A stretch of 30,793 nucleotides of DNA from NCBI GenBank assembly GCA_958366705.1, contig CATXCB010000018.1:1-30793 (forward strand), read 5' to 3'. The notes below the pieces were generated by a model. That model worked only from the letters and a program-made list of their open reading frames with translations. It made no database searches and was not told the origin of the DNA. Position 1 is the stretch's first letter, and each line of letters starts with the position of its first letter. Positions 1-8,411 of this stretch are shown one piece after another. This DNA is from an uncultured bacterium. Lineage in GTDB: Bacteria; Cyanobacteriota; Vampirovibrionia; Gastranaerophilales; Gastranaerophilaceae. The translations under genes were made by a program, and so were the position numbers.

Positions 1-172
1 TCCCTATATCTTTCTCGTTATTCTCAACACGTTCATACAGACTTTTTATGTCTTCACCTTGCGAGTGCTGTATCTCATAGTAATTCTTTGAGCGTTCGTT
101 TAATGCACTTAGCATTTCCTTATTCTCATAAGTCATTTCTAAAATTTTAGATATAGAGTGTTCGCTGTTCAT
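1..172 (-). CDS. small coiled-coil phage protein, 3' end cut by window edge
   Basis: A reading frame opens at 172 with GGAG five bases before the ATG and runs off the left edge without a stop (57 residues visible, starting MNSEHSISKI). It is charged, has no hydrophobic segment in the visible part, and ends with a heptad-like stretch (SLYERVENNEKDI). Small proteins of this kind at the end of tail operons are often XhlA-like haemolysin/holin partners or DUF2730-like coiled coils, but the diagnostic C-terminal membrane helix would lie outside the window. It overlaps the end of the DUF1353 gene by 26 bases and continues the leftward late operon. The reading frame is secure; the function is not assigned. 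Confidence 0.6.
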   Translation of the reverse strand, partial: MNSEHSISKILEMTYENKEMLSALNERSKNYYEIQHSQGEDIKSLYERVENNEKDIG

Positions 173-581
173 GGTTTCTCCATTTCCCTTTAAATATCGT
201 GTTGTAAATCTGTCCGATTTCTACACCCAGATACAACACATAGGCAAGGTATTTATTAACTTTTTCTTTCAGTAAAACGTTGTAAAATATTTGGCTTGAT
301 AACTTTCGGTTATAATCGACTACTTGCGGATTTTCCACAATATAATCGTGTATAATACTTGCTACAACGTATTTTGGGTTATGTTTACAACCCAAAATCA
401 GACGGAATACCCAAGGAATTGAGCACCCGTCTGACTTAAAACCTAAAGGAACTACAACCCATAGATTAAAGGATAGCTCAACAATGTTTACGATTAGTCG
501 GTTTGTTAAAAAGAAAGGTTTAACAATTTCATGAGGGTTAAAGCGGATTAGGTTTTCAGGGTTTGTATATTTAACTTGCAT
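147..581 (-). CDS. DUF1353 family protein
   Basis: A 144-residue protein whose central part (VPLGFKSDGCSIPWVF, then ASIIHDYIV about 30 residues later) fits the DUF1353 pattern of a 'GF.sD..SiP' strand followed by an 'HD' helix. DUF1353 proteins are common near the end of phage tail or lysis modules; their role is unknown. I chose the ATG at 581 because it overlaps the stop of the preceding gene (translational coupling). The frame is open 14 codons further upstream, but those codons lie inside the previous gene and have no ribosome binding site. The hydrophobic stretches are those of a folded domain rather than clear membrane helices. Confidence 0.6.
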   Translation of the reverse strand: MQVKYTNPENLIRFNPHEIVKPFFLTNRLIVNIVELSFNLWVVVPLGFKSDGCSIPWVFRLILGCKHNPKYVVASIIHDYIVENPQVVDYNRKLSSQIFYNVLLKEKVNKYLAYVLYLGVEIGQIYNTIFKGKWRNHEQRTLYI

Positions 582-816
582 CGTAGAATTTATCTTTAAG
601 TTTAACATATTTAATCCATTCATCGGAAGTAAAGCGGGTTTGAAATTTATCTATGTACAACAAAATATCTTCTGCAATATTCAAAGCTTTTAACCTGCGT
701 TTGTTTTCTTTTATGATTTCGGTTTCAGCCTGCTGTACTTTTGATTGCTTTAAATAGTTTGTCAAACTTTTGAACGCTTCACCTACTGATTGAATTGCAT
801 CTGCAAAATCAAACAT
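571..816 (-). CDS. small hypothetical phage protein
   Basis: An 81-residue, mostly helical, charged protein starting MFDFADAIQS. No family recognised. Its ATG overlaps the stop of the preceding gene (TAATG), so it is translated by coupling. No signal peptide and no membrane segment. The position, after the tail fibre genes and before a DUF1353 gene, suggests a late accessory or lysis-region protein, but nothing in the sequence gives a specific role. Confidence 0.6.
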   Translation of the reverse strand: MFDFADAIQSVGEAFKSLTNYLKQSKVQQAETEIIKENKRRLKALNIAEDILLYIDKFQTRFTSDEWIKYVKLKDKFYDAS

Positions 817-1049
817 TACTCAAGATTCCCATCGACCTTATCAATTTTGTCAACCAGTTTGTCTACAACACCGTTTACAATAGGTTTTGTAGCGTTAATA
901 ACCGTTAAAAATGCGTCATCTATTTTTGTGTCAGAGGTCTTAATTGCAGTATTTGCAAGGTCATAAGCAAACTCTACAACTTCATCAGATAATACATCTG
1001 TGTGTCTTTCACAGCATTCCAGTAATGCTTTTTCCATTTTTTCGTTCAT
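816..1049 (-). CDS. small hypothetical phage protein
   Basis: A 77-residue acidic helical protein (start MNEKMEKALLECCERH) with a good AAGGAG site upstream of its ATG. It ends in an amphipathic repeat-like tract (VVDKLVDKIDKVDGNLE). It follows the fibre accessory gene by 12 bases and overlaps the next gene by one base. No family recognised. It is soluble by appearance, with two adjacent cysteines near residues 12-13. It is probably a late accessory protein. Confidence 0.6.
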   Translation of the reverse strand: MNEKMEKALLECCERHTDVLSDEVVEFAYDLANTAIKTSDTKIDDAFLTVINATKPIVNGVVDKLVDKIDKVDGNLE

Positions 1050-1061
1050 AATAAAATCTCC

Positions 1062-1571
1062 TTATACTTTCTCATCCACAACCAAAGGGACAGCCAAAAA
1101 GTCAGTAGAAACCTGCATAAAACATTCTTGAATGAATGCAGGGGTTACGTTTTTGACTTCTTGCAAGCTCTCCATATATTCAAGCGTAAGTTCCTGTGAA
1201 AAATCAGGCTCTTTGTACGTGATGACAGGTACTGTCTGCCCTGATTGTACAGCCATTGAAATTGTAGGTAACAAGTCGGATAGAAAATCTTTTTTATCTC
1301 CTGTAGCCATATTAACCTGTCGTCTGATATAACCTAACGAGGTTTTAAAAAATTCTTGATTAAAAATTTCTTGTTTTGCTTTGTTTTGTTTTGTATCAAA
1401 ATCAGGGTCAAGGATTACGTCAGAACCATCCCAGATATATTTTTGGGGCTCAGTAACAAAAGCATTATATAACTCTTCTGTCACTTCAAAGTTCAATGTA
1501 TCTTCATTTAACACACGAGCTTGACCTGCTCCGTTGATTTTGTTGTCTTCTATAAAAAGGTAATAATTCAT
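1062..1571 (-). CDS. tail fibre accessory/assembly protein candidate
   Basis: A 169-residue protein starting immediately after the tail fibre stop codon (TAAATG junction), with an AGGAG site inside the fibre's last codons. The N-terminal 50 residues (MNYYLFIEDNKINGAGQARV...) read like the short domain that opens many phage fibre chaperones and DUF4376-type accessory proteins. The middle is a charged helix (KQNKAKQEIFNQEFFKTSLGY is its start). Fibre genes are very often followed by a dedicated chaperone, so context supports this role. I see no motif that proves it; it could also be a small structural tip protein. Confidence 0.45.
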   Translation of the reverse strand: MNYYLFIEDNKINGAGQARVLNEDTLNFEVTEELYNAFVTEPQKYIWDGSDVILDPDFDTKQNKAKQEIFNQEFFKTSLGYIRRQVNMATGDKKDFLSDLLPTISMAVQSGQTVPVITYKEPDFSQELTLEYMESLQEVKNVTPAFIQECFMQVSTDFLAVPLVVDEKV

Positions 1572-3956
1572 TTATCTTATTCTCCTGTACCCATTTAAAC
1601 TAATCGTAGTACTATCTGCAAAAGTACCGGCATTTGATTCATCTCCGGCCAGTAATGAAATGGTATGGTCTGACCCTACAGGTATGAATGAAGTGCATCC
1701 GTCTATTGCATTTACTTTGTCTGTTCTTGTTACAGCTCTGGATAAACACCCTGCATTTGACATCAAATTTGATTTTGCATACAAGCCAAAAGAATTATTT
1801 ACAGCCGAACCTGTCCGCAGGATAACGTCAACCAAAACCATATAAGGGTGATTATCGTTTGGGAGATAATTGCTTAAATCGAAAGTTTTATTATAGTCTT
1901 TTGCCAAAGTCCCGTTTTGCACAAGGTACAATGTTTTGTTTGTGTATTGACCATCAATATCTTGTTCTTTTGCTAAAGCTACAGCTGTATTGAGACGTAT
2001 TTTAGTTACGCCCTTGTCAGTGTTATTCCCAACCCCGACAGGACACACATAAAAATTTACAAATTCTTGAGTGGTATTATCATGAAATTTCCAGTGGTTG
2101 TTTGCTGAGTCATACCAAAAAGCCCAATCTGTGGTAATAGGTTGAGCAGATTGTATATAAGTTTGATAGGAGTGGTAAAAAAGAGGTTGAAATTCCTTAT
2201 TATCGATTCTTATAGCAAACCATACAGAAGAACTGTTATAAGATTCTGCACTGTTGTGTACAGTAATTTTTGTTGTCTCAGCTTCTATGTTACGCAATGT
2301 CCCATCTGGATTTAAGCCGTTCGGCATTAAACATTTTACCCCTGGGAGCAAAAAGAATGTTTTGTCTATCACAGTGAAAAAATCCAAAGTAGTATTAACT
2401 GAAAGTACAATTTTGTTTTGCAAAGTCACGCAAGCACAAGGCAAAGCTATTTTTTCACCAGTCTTCCAAGTTTTACCACCATCTAAAGAATGTTTAATAA
2501 TATTGTTTTTTGAATCATACCAAAGAATATTCGTATATGGTGCGTCAGTAGTAGGAGCTGTTTCCCCACTAAAAATAGAATGCCCTGCGGTGTAATGCCA
2601 AAAATTACTGGAATTATAAATATCTCCTGTGTTTTTAGAAACAGGGAATATAAATTGTTCTAACGCTGTTGTGGATGTAAAGTGTGATGAATCAAATACT
2701 TCATCACTTTCAATAGGACTGAAATCAAATTTAGGCGTTAGCCCATCATCTTCAAATCCATTAGGGAATATTCTCACAGTCCCTTGTTTAAATGTTAAAA
2801 CACCATTATTCAATTTGTATTTAATATTATCAGGTACTTCTAATATACAGTTGGTTAGTTGAGTTTTGTTTAAAAAGTGTTTTTCACCTGCAGGTGTGAG
2901 GTTTGATAAATCAGTTTCAGCTTTTAAAAGCAGGTCATGAGCGATATTATCTATATCAACCTGAATATCGGTTTTTGCAGATGTAGCAATCACCATGTAA
3001 ATATAGCCATTAATCGTCTGTGGTTGTACTTTTTCGTTTTTACCGAAAATAGGGCTACTGGTATTGTTAACAGTAATATTATGAGTGTGAGCACCATTTG
3101 AAGATGTTGCACCTGTCCAATTTCTGGAAGCTGTGAATTTTAATATTTTATTGGTGACACTGCTGCCGCCTGTATTTTCAACATTGCCTTTCGCAGCCGA
3201 TGAGTTTGCTGCATGGAAAGCTCCTGCGGCACTACTCCAACTACATACGCCATCATTTCCTCCGACAACTTGCCCACTAATTTCCATAGTACCTCGACTA
3301 TGAGTATGAGCTCCTGCACTGTTAGTTGTAGCCGAAATATTTAGAGCCGGCAAACCTGCTTCTATAAGGCTTCCAAGTGCAGCCTCATCAAGCGTACCCT
3401 CTACCAGACCGGTAACTTTAGGCAGACGCACAGTGTTTGCTTCTTTGTCATATACAAATTTACCGCATACACCGTATTGTATAACTGATTGCTGCCATTC
3501 TTCTTCTGTTGTAAAGTATGCCGGAATGTTTGAACCGTCACCATAAAGAGTGGCAATATGGGATACAAAAGCAAGATAACTACCTGCACCGCTGATTAGT
3601 GTCCCGTCTAACAAATGTAACCCGGCATCAGTTTGTGGTAGTAATGAGTAAACTAATTCGCCGATGTTTCTTAGACTAAGTGCTGTATCAATATTAACAC
3701 TTATGAAGTTATTATTTTCGTCAACACTTAAGGTTTCTCTAGGTTTAATCAAATTTATAGCATCAGTTCCGGCCATTGAATAATTTAAACCTTTGTAAGT
3801 GTCATCGATAAATTTATTCAAGTTATCGCCCGCTAATACATCAGTATCTACAGGGTCAAAACCGTTTTGAATTTTCTCATCTATAAAATCTGCCTTTTGT
3901 CCGTTTATTGCAAATTCTGCCGGAATTTTAACAGCCGGTTTAATTGGTTTTTCCAT
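1572..3956 (-). CDS. tail fibre protein with internal collar-like domain
   Basis: A 794-residue protein, the largest in the window, last of the baseplate series. Residues 1-110 are a probable baseplate attachment part. Residues about 100-325 resemble the phage tail collar domain, with two GAHTH motifs (215-219 and 288-292), Gly/Ser-rich spacers and a terminal QPQTINGYIYMVIAT (311-325); such histidine pairs often bind metal along trimer axes. Unlike typical collar fibres, which end there, a further 470 residues follow, rich in Asn, Thr and aromatic residues, likely the receptor-binding part. The start overlaps the DUF2612 gene by 17 bases. Fibre function is well supported by order and motifs; the receptor is unknown. 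Confidence 0.8.
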   Translation of the reverse strand: MEKPIKPAVKIPAEFAINGQKADFIDEKIQNGFDPVDTDVLAGDNLNKFIDDTYKGLNYSMAGTDAINLIKPRETLSVDENNNFISVNIDTALSLRNIGELVYSLLPQTDAGLHLLDGTLISGAGSYLAFVSHIATLYGDGSNIPAYFTTEEEWQQSVIQYGVCGKFVYDKEANTVRLPKVTGLVEGTLDEAALGSLIEAGLPALNISATTNSAGAHTHSRGTMEISGQVVGGNDGVCSWSSAAGAFHAANSSAAKGNVENTGGSSVTNKILKFTASRNWTGATSSNGAHTHNITVNNTSSPIFGKNEKVQPQTINGYIYMVIATSAKTDIQVDIDNIAHDLLLKAETDLSNLTPAGEKHFLNKTQLTNCILEVPDNIKYKLNNGVLTFKQGTVRIFPNGFEDDGLTPKFDFSPIESDEVFDSSHFTSTTALEQFIFPVSKNTGDIYNSSNFWHYTAGHSIFSGETAPTTDAPYTNILWYDSKNNIIKHSLDGGKTWKTGEKIALPCACVTLQNKIVLSVNTTLDFFTVIDKTFFLLPGVKCLMPNGLNPDGTLRNIEAETTKITVHNSAESYNSSSVWFAIRIDNKEFQPLFYHSYQTYIQSAQPITTDWAFWYDSANNHWKFHDNTTQEFVNFYVCPVGVGNNTDKGVTKIRLNTAVALAKEQDIDGQYTNKTLYLVQNGTLAKDYNKTFDLSNYLPNDNHPYMVLVDVILRTGSAVNNSFGLYAKSNLMSNAGCLSRAVTRTDKVNAIDGCTSFIPVGSDHTISLLAGDESNAGTFADSTTISLNGYRRIR

Positions 3957-4524
3957 TGATTGTTATCTCCTCTAAATATATTCCATCCCCGATAACACGC
4001 TGGATATAGTTAATCGTATTGCGTGTTAGAACTAATTTGCTGCCAATCAAATTGATTTTTAAAGTACATCTGCCTGTTTTGGTCACAATAACCTTTTGGG
4101 CATTAGTTATTGTTGAGACTATGTCTATAATCTCGTTTCTTGTTCCACAGGATGAATTTGAGCCAATATAAGCAAATATCTTCTGGATAAACTCTGCATC
4201 GGTTAAGCTTAATGGACTTTCAGGGTTTTCTCCGGAGCTCAAAAAGTAAAATCGTTTTTTTGCGTTTATGTGCAGAGCGTTAACACAAAAGTAATTACCA
4301 AAGTCAACTTCATCCCTTTGTGCCCCGACTTCTGCACCAGCATAATCAAGCCATACACCCCTAGCAGCTCTTATATCAAGGGTATTGAGTAAATAAATGA
4401 TTGCACCTTGTAAGTTGTCGAATCGGCTCCCTATAGCCTTTAAAATAGTGACAACATCTTCATTCCCTCTAAAATAAGGTATTATATATTTTAGAGCTTC
4501 TATTTGATAATCTAATTTTTTCAT
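3940..4524 (-). CDS. DUF2612 baseplate protein
   Basis: A 194-residue protein with the DUF2612 signature near residues 45-70 (LLNTLDIRAARGVWLDYAGA), the same 'LNT..i..a.GvWLD..G' pattern found in baseplate wedge proteins that follow gpJ in simple myoviruses. It starts four bases inside the end of the baseplate J gene (ATGA overlap), so the two are coupled. By analogy with P2 gpI/T4 gp7 it should complete the baseplate wedge and connect it to the fibre encoded next. It has four cysteines in total (three in residues 78-153) but no recognisable metal site. Confidence 0.75.
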   Translation of the reverse strand: MKKLDYQIEALKYIIPYFRGNEDVVTILKAIGSRFDNLQGAIIYLLNTLDIRAARGVWLDYAGAEVGAQRDEVDFGNYFCVNALHINAKKRFYFLSSGENPESPLSLTDAEFIQKIFAYIGSNSSCGTRNEIIDIVSTITNAQKVIVTKTGRCTLKINLIGSKLVLTRNTINYIQRVIGDGIYLEEITINGKTN

Positions 4525-5696
4525 CTTCTACCTGCCGGTTCGATAAGAGAAATTCTATCTATACTAAAATTAGGAGCTTGCTCTCGAGTTAAACTTATAC
4601 TGTCCGTAAATTCTGTACTGACCCCATTTTTAACTTTTATTTCCGTTACAGCTTCGACCCCGTCAGTTTCTAATATTGGAATAATAAATTCAGTTGCGTA
4701 AATTATCGACTCTAAGCCAAAAACCCTGCGTTCGATATATTTCAAAATATTTTGTTTTGCATTAGTTAAAACCGTATTATGGTAATAGCCCTCACGTACT
4801 TTTACTGTAGCTTGTATATAGATTTCCGGTTCTTCGGCTTTTTTGAATGTAATTTTTACATCTTCACCGGCTTTATCTTTTACTATAACGTTTGTATCTC
4901 CGAGTAGGTCAATCCCATCAGCAACAGTGTTAAATATTGCATCTGCAAAAATTTCATCTGTAGTATTATGTTTAGCGATAATTAAAAGCGTACCCGGTGC
5001 GAAAGTATTATCATTTTTTTTATCTATCAATTTTAAAAATGCTATATTATCAATATGTTTTGTTAAATTTGCCTCATTTGCGTTTCTCGTCGCCTTTGCA
5101 TTAATAGCCTTTGAGTTTCTAAATCTGATACGAAAATCGCCGTCTTCTTCTCTTTCCTGACCTATCGCGATATTTGTTGCTTCACTTATTCCTATTCCGA
5201 TTATTTGGTCAGGTGCTTCTACTATTTGAAAAGTATCATCTTTATTCACCTGAACAATGCCTGTAACAACACATTCAAAGTTTATATCAGAGTTTCCGTT
5301 TTCCCCTATTGTGTAGGCTTCTTTATTTGTAAATTCGTCTTGTGTTGTATTAGAACGAATAGTAATACTGCCTGCACTACCTGTAAAACCGGCCGCACCT
5401 ATAATATTTTTAGTGAATATAGTAGGTCTTGCCTTGAATCTGTAAACGTTAATACGTTCATATAGTTTATCTTGCCATACCCCCTCTGCGGTTTCAGGGT
5501 CAAATTGCTTACCTAAAAAAGCAATCTGGTCTTGTAAGCTCATCTCCATAAAGCCGGATGAGTTCACAATATTATCAATTATACCCTCAGGTTTTATATA
5601 AAAGTCTGACCCGTATTTGCTTTGTAGCATTAACTCATACGCGTTTAAAATGTCGTTTAAATCTGATAGTTCCAGACCTTTTCCATCTATTTTCAT
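4521..5696 (-). CDS. baseplate J-like protein
   Basis: A 391-residue protein of the Baseplate_J family (P2 gpJ, T4 gp6). The N-terminus has the typical 'DLNDILNAYELMLQSKYGSDFYIKPEG' type region and 'FDPETAEGVWQDKLYE', followed by the central Gly/Ile-rich domain and a C-terminal 'vea..eIkv' section. Members form the ring of baseplate wedges around the hub. It overlaps the gp25-like gene upstream and the DUF2612 gene downstream by four bases each. Its length is normal for the family. The name is used by family similarity; no experimental link is implied. Confidence 0.85.
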   Translation of the reverse strand: MKIDGKGLELSDLNDILNAYELMLQSKYGSDFYIKPEGIIDNIVNSSGFMEMSLQDQIAFLGKQFDPETAEGVWQDKLYERINVYRFKARPTIFTKNIIGAAGFTGSAGSITIRSNTTQDEFTNKEAYTIGENGNSDINFECVVTGIVQVNKDDTFQIVEAPDQIIGIGISEATNIAIGQEREEDGDFRIRFRNSKAINAKATRNANEANLTKHIDNIAFLKLIDKKNDNTFAPGTLLIIAKHNTTDEIFADAIFNTVADGIDLLGDTNVIVKDKAGEDVKITFKKAEEPEIYIQATVKVREGYYHNTVLTNAKQNILKYIERRVFGLESIIYATEFIIPILETDGVEAVTEIKVKNGVSTEFTDSISLTREQAPNFSIDRISLIEPAGRR

Positions 5697-6037
5697 TGCT
5701 TAATACCCTCGTTTACCTCTATATTGCCGTATATTGTTCTGATACCGGCTTTGATATTCCAAATTAAAGTTTTTTTATCAAAAGCCATACTAAAACTTAC
5801 AATTGACACTACACCCTCTACCCCTAAAATCTGCTTTTTAACGTCATTTTCTAAAAATTCCTCATGACGCAGCCCAAAAGTATAATCAATCCCTTTTCGG
5901 TAATCCAGCAGCCAATCGGTATAAAATGTGCTTAAGGCAACAATAATATGCTGTTTAATTTCTTCTACTCCGTTAACCAGCATAAAATCGCCGTTATACA
6001 TTGGTAAACGGTTCTTGTTCATCAAAATATCTGTCAT
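5693..6037 (-). CDS. gp25/gpW-like baseplate wedge protein
   Basis: A 114-residue protein. The segment 'HIIVALSTFYTDWLLDYRKGIDY' matches the pattern of gp25-like/DUF2634 baseplate proteins ('l.t..gewfld...GidY'), and the final strands resemble their C-terminal sheet. In contractile-tailed phages this protein joins the sheath's first ring to the wedge protein encoded next (J), and the gene order spike - gp25-like - J is the usual one. It starts three bases after the spike gene stop and overlaps J by four bases. Size and context agree. Confidence 0.75.
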   Translation of the reverse strand: MTDILMNKNRLPMYNGDFMLVNGVEEIKQHIIVALSTFYTDWLLDYRKGIDYTFGLRHEEFLENDVKKQILGVEGVVSIVSFSMAFDKKTLIWNIKAGIRTIYGNIEVNEGIKQ

Positions 6038-6040
6038 TGT

Positions 6041-6589
6041 TTAAATCACTCCGCCTGTCGGGTTCCCCTGGTTGCCGTTTGAGTGGGTATGCTCCAAGAA
6101 AACTTTACCGTCAATGGTTGTATTTGAGCCGATAGTTATATTTCCGCCTGTGATAGTAATTGCTTGACCGGTAAGGTTAATTAATGCCCCGTCTTTAGTT
6201 CCTATAACAACATCGCCGGATGGAAATATGTAATGTTCTTTTTTGGGGTAAAAACCTAAACTAAACAAATTATCGTTTATATCGTGATTTCTACCGCCAA
6301 TTGCCGTATATTCTCCGCCATGATAGTATTCGGTAACATCTGTATCAAAAAAGCGAACTGTACCTTTATCACCTTTGTTCAAGCCTAAAAATACAAATGC
6401 TTTTTGAGATTGCAAATGTTTAACCGGAACGTTATATAAAAAATCTTTTTGGTTATTATTAGTTAGATACTCAATATCTACAGAGTATTGCGAATTAACT
6501 TTTGTAATTGTGCATGGTTTTTCAACCAGTACATTACCGCTTAAACCATTTAATAAATCGTTTAAGCTTTCACCTACTGTTCGGCTCAT
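6041..6589 (-). CDS. Gp138-like membrane-piercing spike protein
   Basis: A 182-residue protein fitting the Gp138 family (phi92 central spike; functional analogue of P2 gpV). The N-terminal OB-like domain carries 'YNVPVKHLQSQKAFVFLGLNKGDKGTVRFF'. It is followed by a repetitive beta-helix stretch rich in Gly/Thr/Ile, and an apex with an H-T-H triplet (EHTHSNGNQGNPTGG) at the C-terminus. In known spikes an HxH at the apex from three chains holds an iron ion. It forms the tip that pierces the outer membrane, which would suit a host with an outer membrane (inference). It lies between the hub and gp25-like genes. Confidence 0.8.
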   Translation of the reverse strand: MSRTVGESLNDLLNGLSGNVLVEKPCTITKVNSQYSVDIEYLTNNNQKDFLYNVPVKHLQSQKAFVFLGLNKGDKGTVRFFDTDVTEYYHGGEYTAIGGRNHDINDNLFSLGFYPKKEHYIFPSGDVVIGTKDGALINLTGQAITITGGNITIGSNTTIDGKVFLEHTHSNGNQGNPTGGVI

Positions 6590-6594
6590 CTTTT

Positions 6595-7503
6595 TTAAAT
6601 ACCTTTTACCATAATTTCTGTACTTCCTGCAGTACCATAATTATTTCCGATTGAATGCACCTGGCTAACTCGGTGTACTCCTAATATTTCCGTAAAATCG
6701 CAATTAACCCAATCATTTGGGTTAACAAAAGGGATTAAACGTGTTGATATAACAAATTCATTATCACCTTGTCTGCCCGGGCGTTGTGAATTATTCGGGT
6801 TTAAAAGTATTGCAAATTCATCCTTAAAGTTTGTATCAGGTGCTATTACCTGAATTAAGTCATTTTGTATACTAAATTTTATCCCTAAAGGTTTGCAAAT
6901 CTGCTGCAAGATAACATGGGGAGAACCAACAGCTTTATAAGTACTGAATTCTTTTGATGGTAAGTTTTCGCTAAAACGACTTACTCCAAGCCCCATAGCT
7001 TCAATACAATCTTTTATTATTTGTGTAGATGTAACTTTTTCGCGGTAATTTTTATTTATTTTCGCGTTTCTATAAGTTGCTCCTCCATCAATAAGGGTTA
7101 TAACCGTTGGAATATCAAAACCGCCCCTGATATCTTGTTTTATTGCAGGTTCCAGAAATCCTTTTGATTTGCTTTTTCTTCCTTTTTTAGATTTCTTTTG
7201 TGTCTGATTTTTGTCTACATATCCGCGAAAGATTAAAGCCGGTTCGTCATTCCCAAACCATGTATACAAGTCAACGGCGTATGTTTTCTCTAAAATCCGC
7301 TGGTATGTGGTTTCATTAAGGTTCCATAATGTGATGGTAGATTTATTTGCTTCTGCTTTATTAGTTTTAGTTATATCAAAATCAATATTTAAATCAGTAA
7401 TTTGAATATCTGCCCCTGCAATCTGCACCATAATATTAAATTGCAGTGAGTTTTGTTTCCAAATATTTTTGCTGATATCTGCTTGAATAATTTTGTTAGC
7501 CAT
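6595..7503 (-). CDS. baseplate hub protein (gp41/gpD-like)
   Basis: A 302-residue protein in the hub position, between the plug and the spike. The first 110 residues look like the hub's N-terminal domain ('STITLWNLNETTYQRIL' and 'ALIFRGYVDK'), typical of Mu gp44/FluMu gp41-like hubs. Then comes a basic linker (QKKSKKGRKSKSKG), then a section with 'TSTQIIKDCIEAMGLG' and 'PHVILQQICKPLGIKFSIQND' seen in hub proteins. It should form the trimer that links tube and spike. The basic insert is unusual. Family placement is by pattern and order. Confidence 0.7.
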   Translation of the reverse strand: MANKIIQADISKNIWKQNSLQFNIMVQIAGADIQITDLNIDFDITKTNKAEANKSTITLWNLNETTYQRILEKTYAVDLYTWFGNDEPALIFRGYVDKNQTQKKSKKGRKSKSKGFLEPAIKQDIRGGFDIPTVITLIDGGATYRNAKINKNYREKVTSTQIIKDCIEAMGLGVSRFSENLPSKEFSTYKAVGSPHVILQQICKPLGIKFSIQNDLIQVIAPDTNFKDEFAILLNPNNSQRPGRQGDNEFVISTRLIPFVNPNDWVNCDFTEILGVHRVSQVHSIGNNYGTAGSTEIMVKGI

Positions 7504-7508
7504 AATTG

Positions 7509-7844
7509 TTACTCTAATATTTCATCCAGCGGTAAGTAGATAAGATAATAATCTGTATGAAAATTATCTTGTGTAGGTTCAATACTTATATTGTATTTGT
7601 TCATAAACAAAAGACTGCCTGTAATAAGGTCATCGTCTTTTACCCGTGCGATTAAATCACTATTAATGGTAATAGGTTGCCCTTTTATAAGGTAGATATT
7701 ATTATTACCTCTGATAATGTAAATCGACAACAGGCAAAAATCCCCGCACCATTTGAATTGAAAGGTATAGGATTTATTGCCTATAGGGTATACAATATTT
7801 GTATTTGGTGTATTTGTTAAATTTGGTAATGTTAATAGTTGCAT
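7509..7844 (-). CDS. baseplate plug-like protein (Pam3 gp18 type)
   Basis: A 111-residue all-beta protein. The pattern 'SYTFQFKWCGDFCLLSIYIIRG' followed by 'YLIKGQPITINSDLI' and 'GSLLFMN' agrees with DUF6983/Pam3_gp18-like baseplate plug proteins, which close the tube inside the hub in small myoviruses. It is the first gene of the hub-spike-wedge run, with six bases before the hub gene. The preceding 90 bases separate it from an opposite-strand cargo gene, so it must be transcribed by read-through of the tail operon or by a promoter I do not recognise. Confidence 0.6.
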   Translation of the reverse strand: MQLLTLPNLTNTPNTNIVYPIGNKSYTFQFKWCGDFCLLSIYIIRGNNNIYLIKGQPITINSDLIARVKDDDLITGSLLFMNKYNISIEPTQDNFHTDYYLIYLPLDEILE

Positions 7845-7934
7845 TTTTTAGCCATGTGGGTTATTGTATTTTGTGATTTTTAGTGTATTTTAAGATTTGT
7901 AGAATTAAAAAAATATAGTGAAAAAGGGTTTTTT

Positions 7935-8408
7935 ATGTTTTGTAATCAATGTGGGAAAGAAATTGATAATAACGCAAAATTTTGTCAATTTTGTGGTGCA
8001 AATCTCCACCTAGATAAAACAGATTTAACTGGTACTACACAAGTTGATTTAAATAAGTATAAAAAAAATATGGTGGTCTCCTACCTATGTTGGTTATTTT
8101 TAGGTTTTTGGGGCGTACATAGATTTTATATAGCAAATTTCCAAGGATGTATTTTATACATTATTTTAAATATTTTATCTTTATTCTTTACTCCGTTTTA
8201 CTTTATTACTGGGATAGTTTGGTTTATTGATGGTACTTTGTTCTGGGTTGATATAAAAAATTATAATGAAAAAATCCAAATATGTATTGATGAAAATAAA
8301 CCAGAAAATCTCGAAGTTTTCAATATAGGATGTCTAGGAACAATAGTCTATTTGTTTGGAATAGTTATTTTATTGACATTTTGTAATTTATTAAAAACCT
8401 TAATGTAA
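7935..8408 (+). CDS. zinc-ribbon / TM2-domain membrane protein (moron)
   Basis: A 157-residue protein on the strand opposite to all its neighbours. Residues 1-21 form a zinc ribbon (C3-x2-C6 ... C17-x2-C20). Residues 45-105 are a TM2 domain: a helix, the 'LGFWGVHRFYIANFQG' turn, then a second long hydrophobic stretch. A further membrane helix lies at about 131-150. It begins after AAGGG and a short T run. Such zinc-ribbon/TM2 proteins are usually chromosomal membrane proteins of unknown role. A lone reversed gene inside a tail operon fits a cargo (lysogenic conversion) gene. An AT-rich upstream stretch could hold its promoter, but I find no clear -35/-10 pair. Confidence 0.75.
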   Translation: MFCNQCGKEIDNNAKFCQFCGANLHLDKTDLTGTTQVDLNKYKKNMVVSYLCWLFLGFWGVHRFYIANFQGCILYIILNILSLFFTPFYFITGIVWFIDGTLFWVDIKNYNEKIQICIDENKPENLEVFNIGCLGTIVYLFGIVILLTFCNLLKTLM

Positions 8409-8411
8409 TAC

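Noticed and set aside
4843..5160. 105-residue + strand frame inside the baseplate J gene
   Set aside because: Antisense shadow with no start signal and no recognisable domain.
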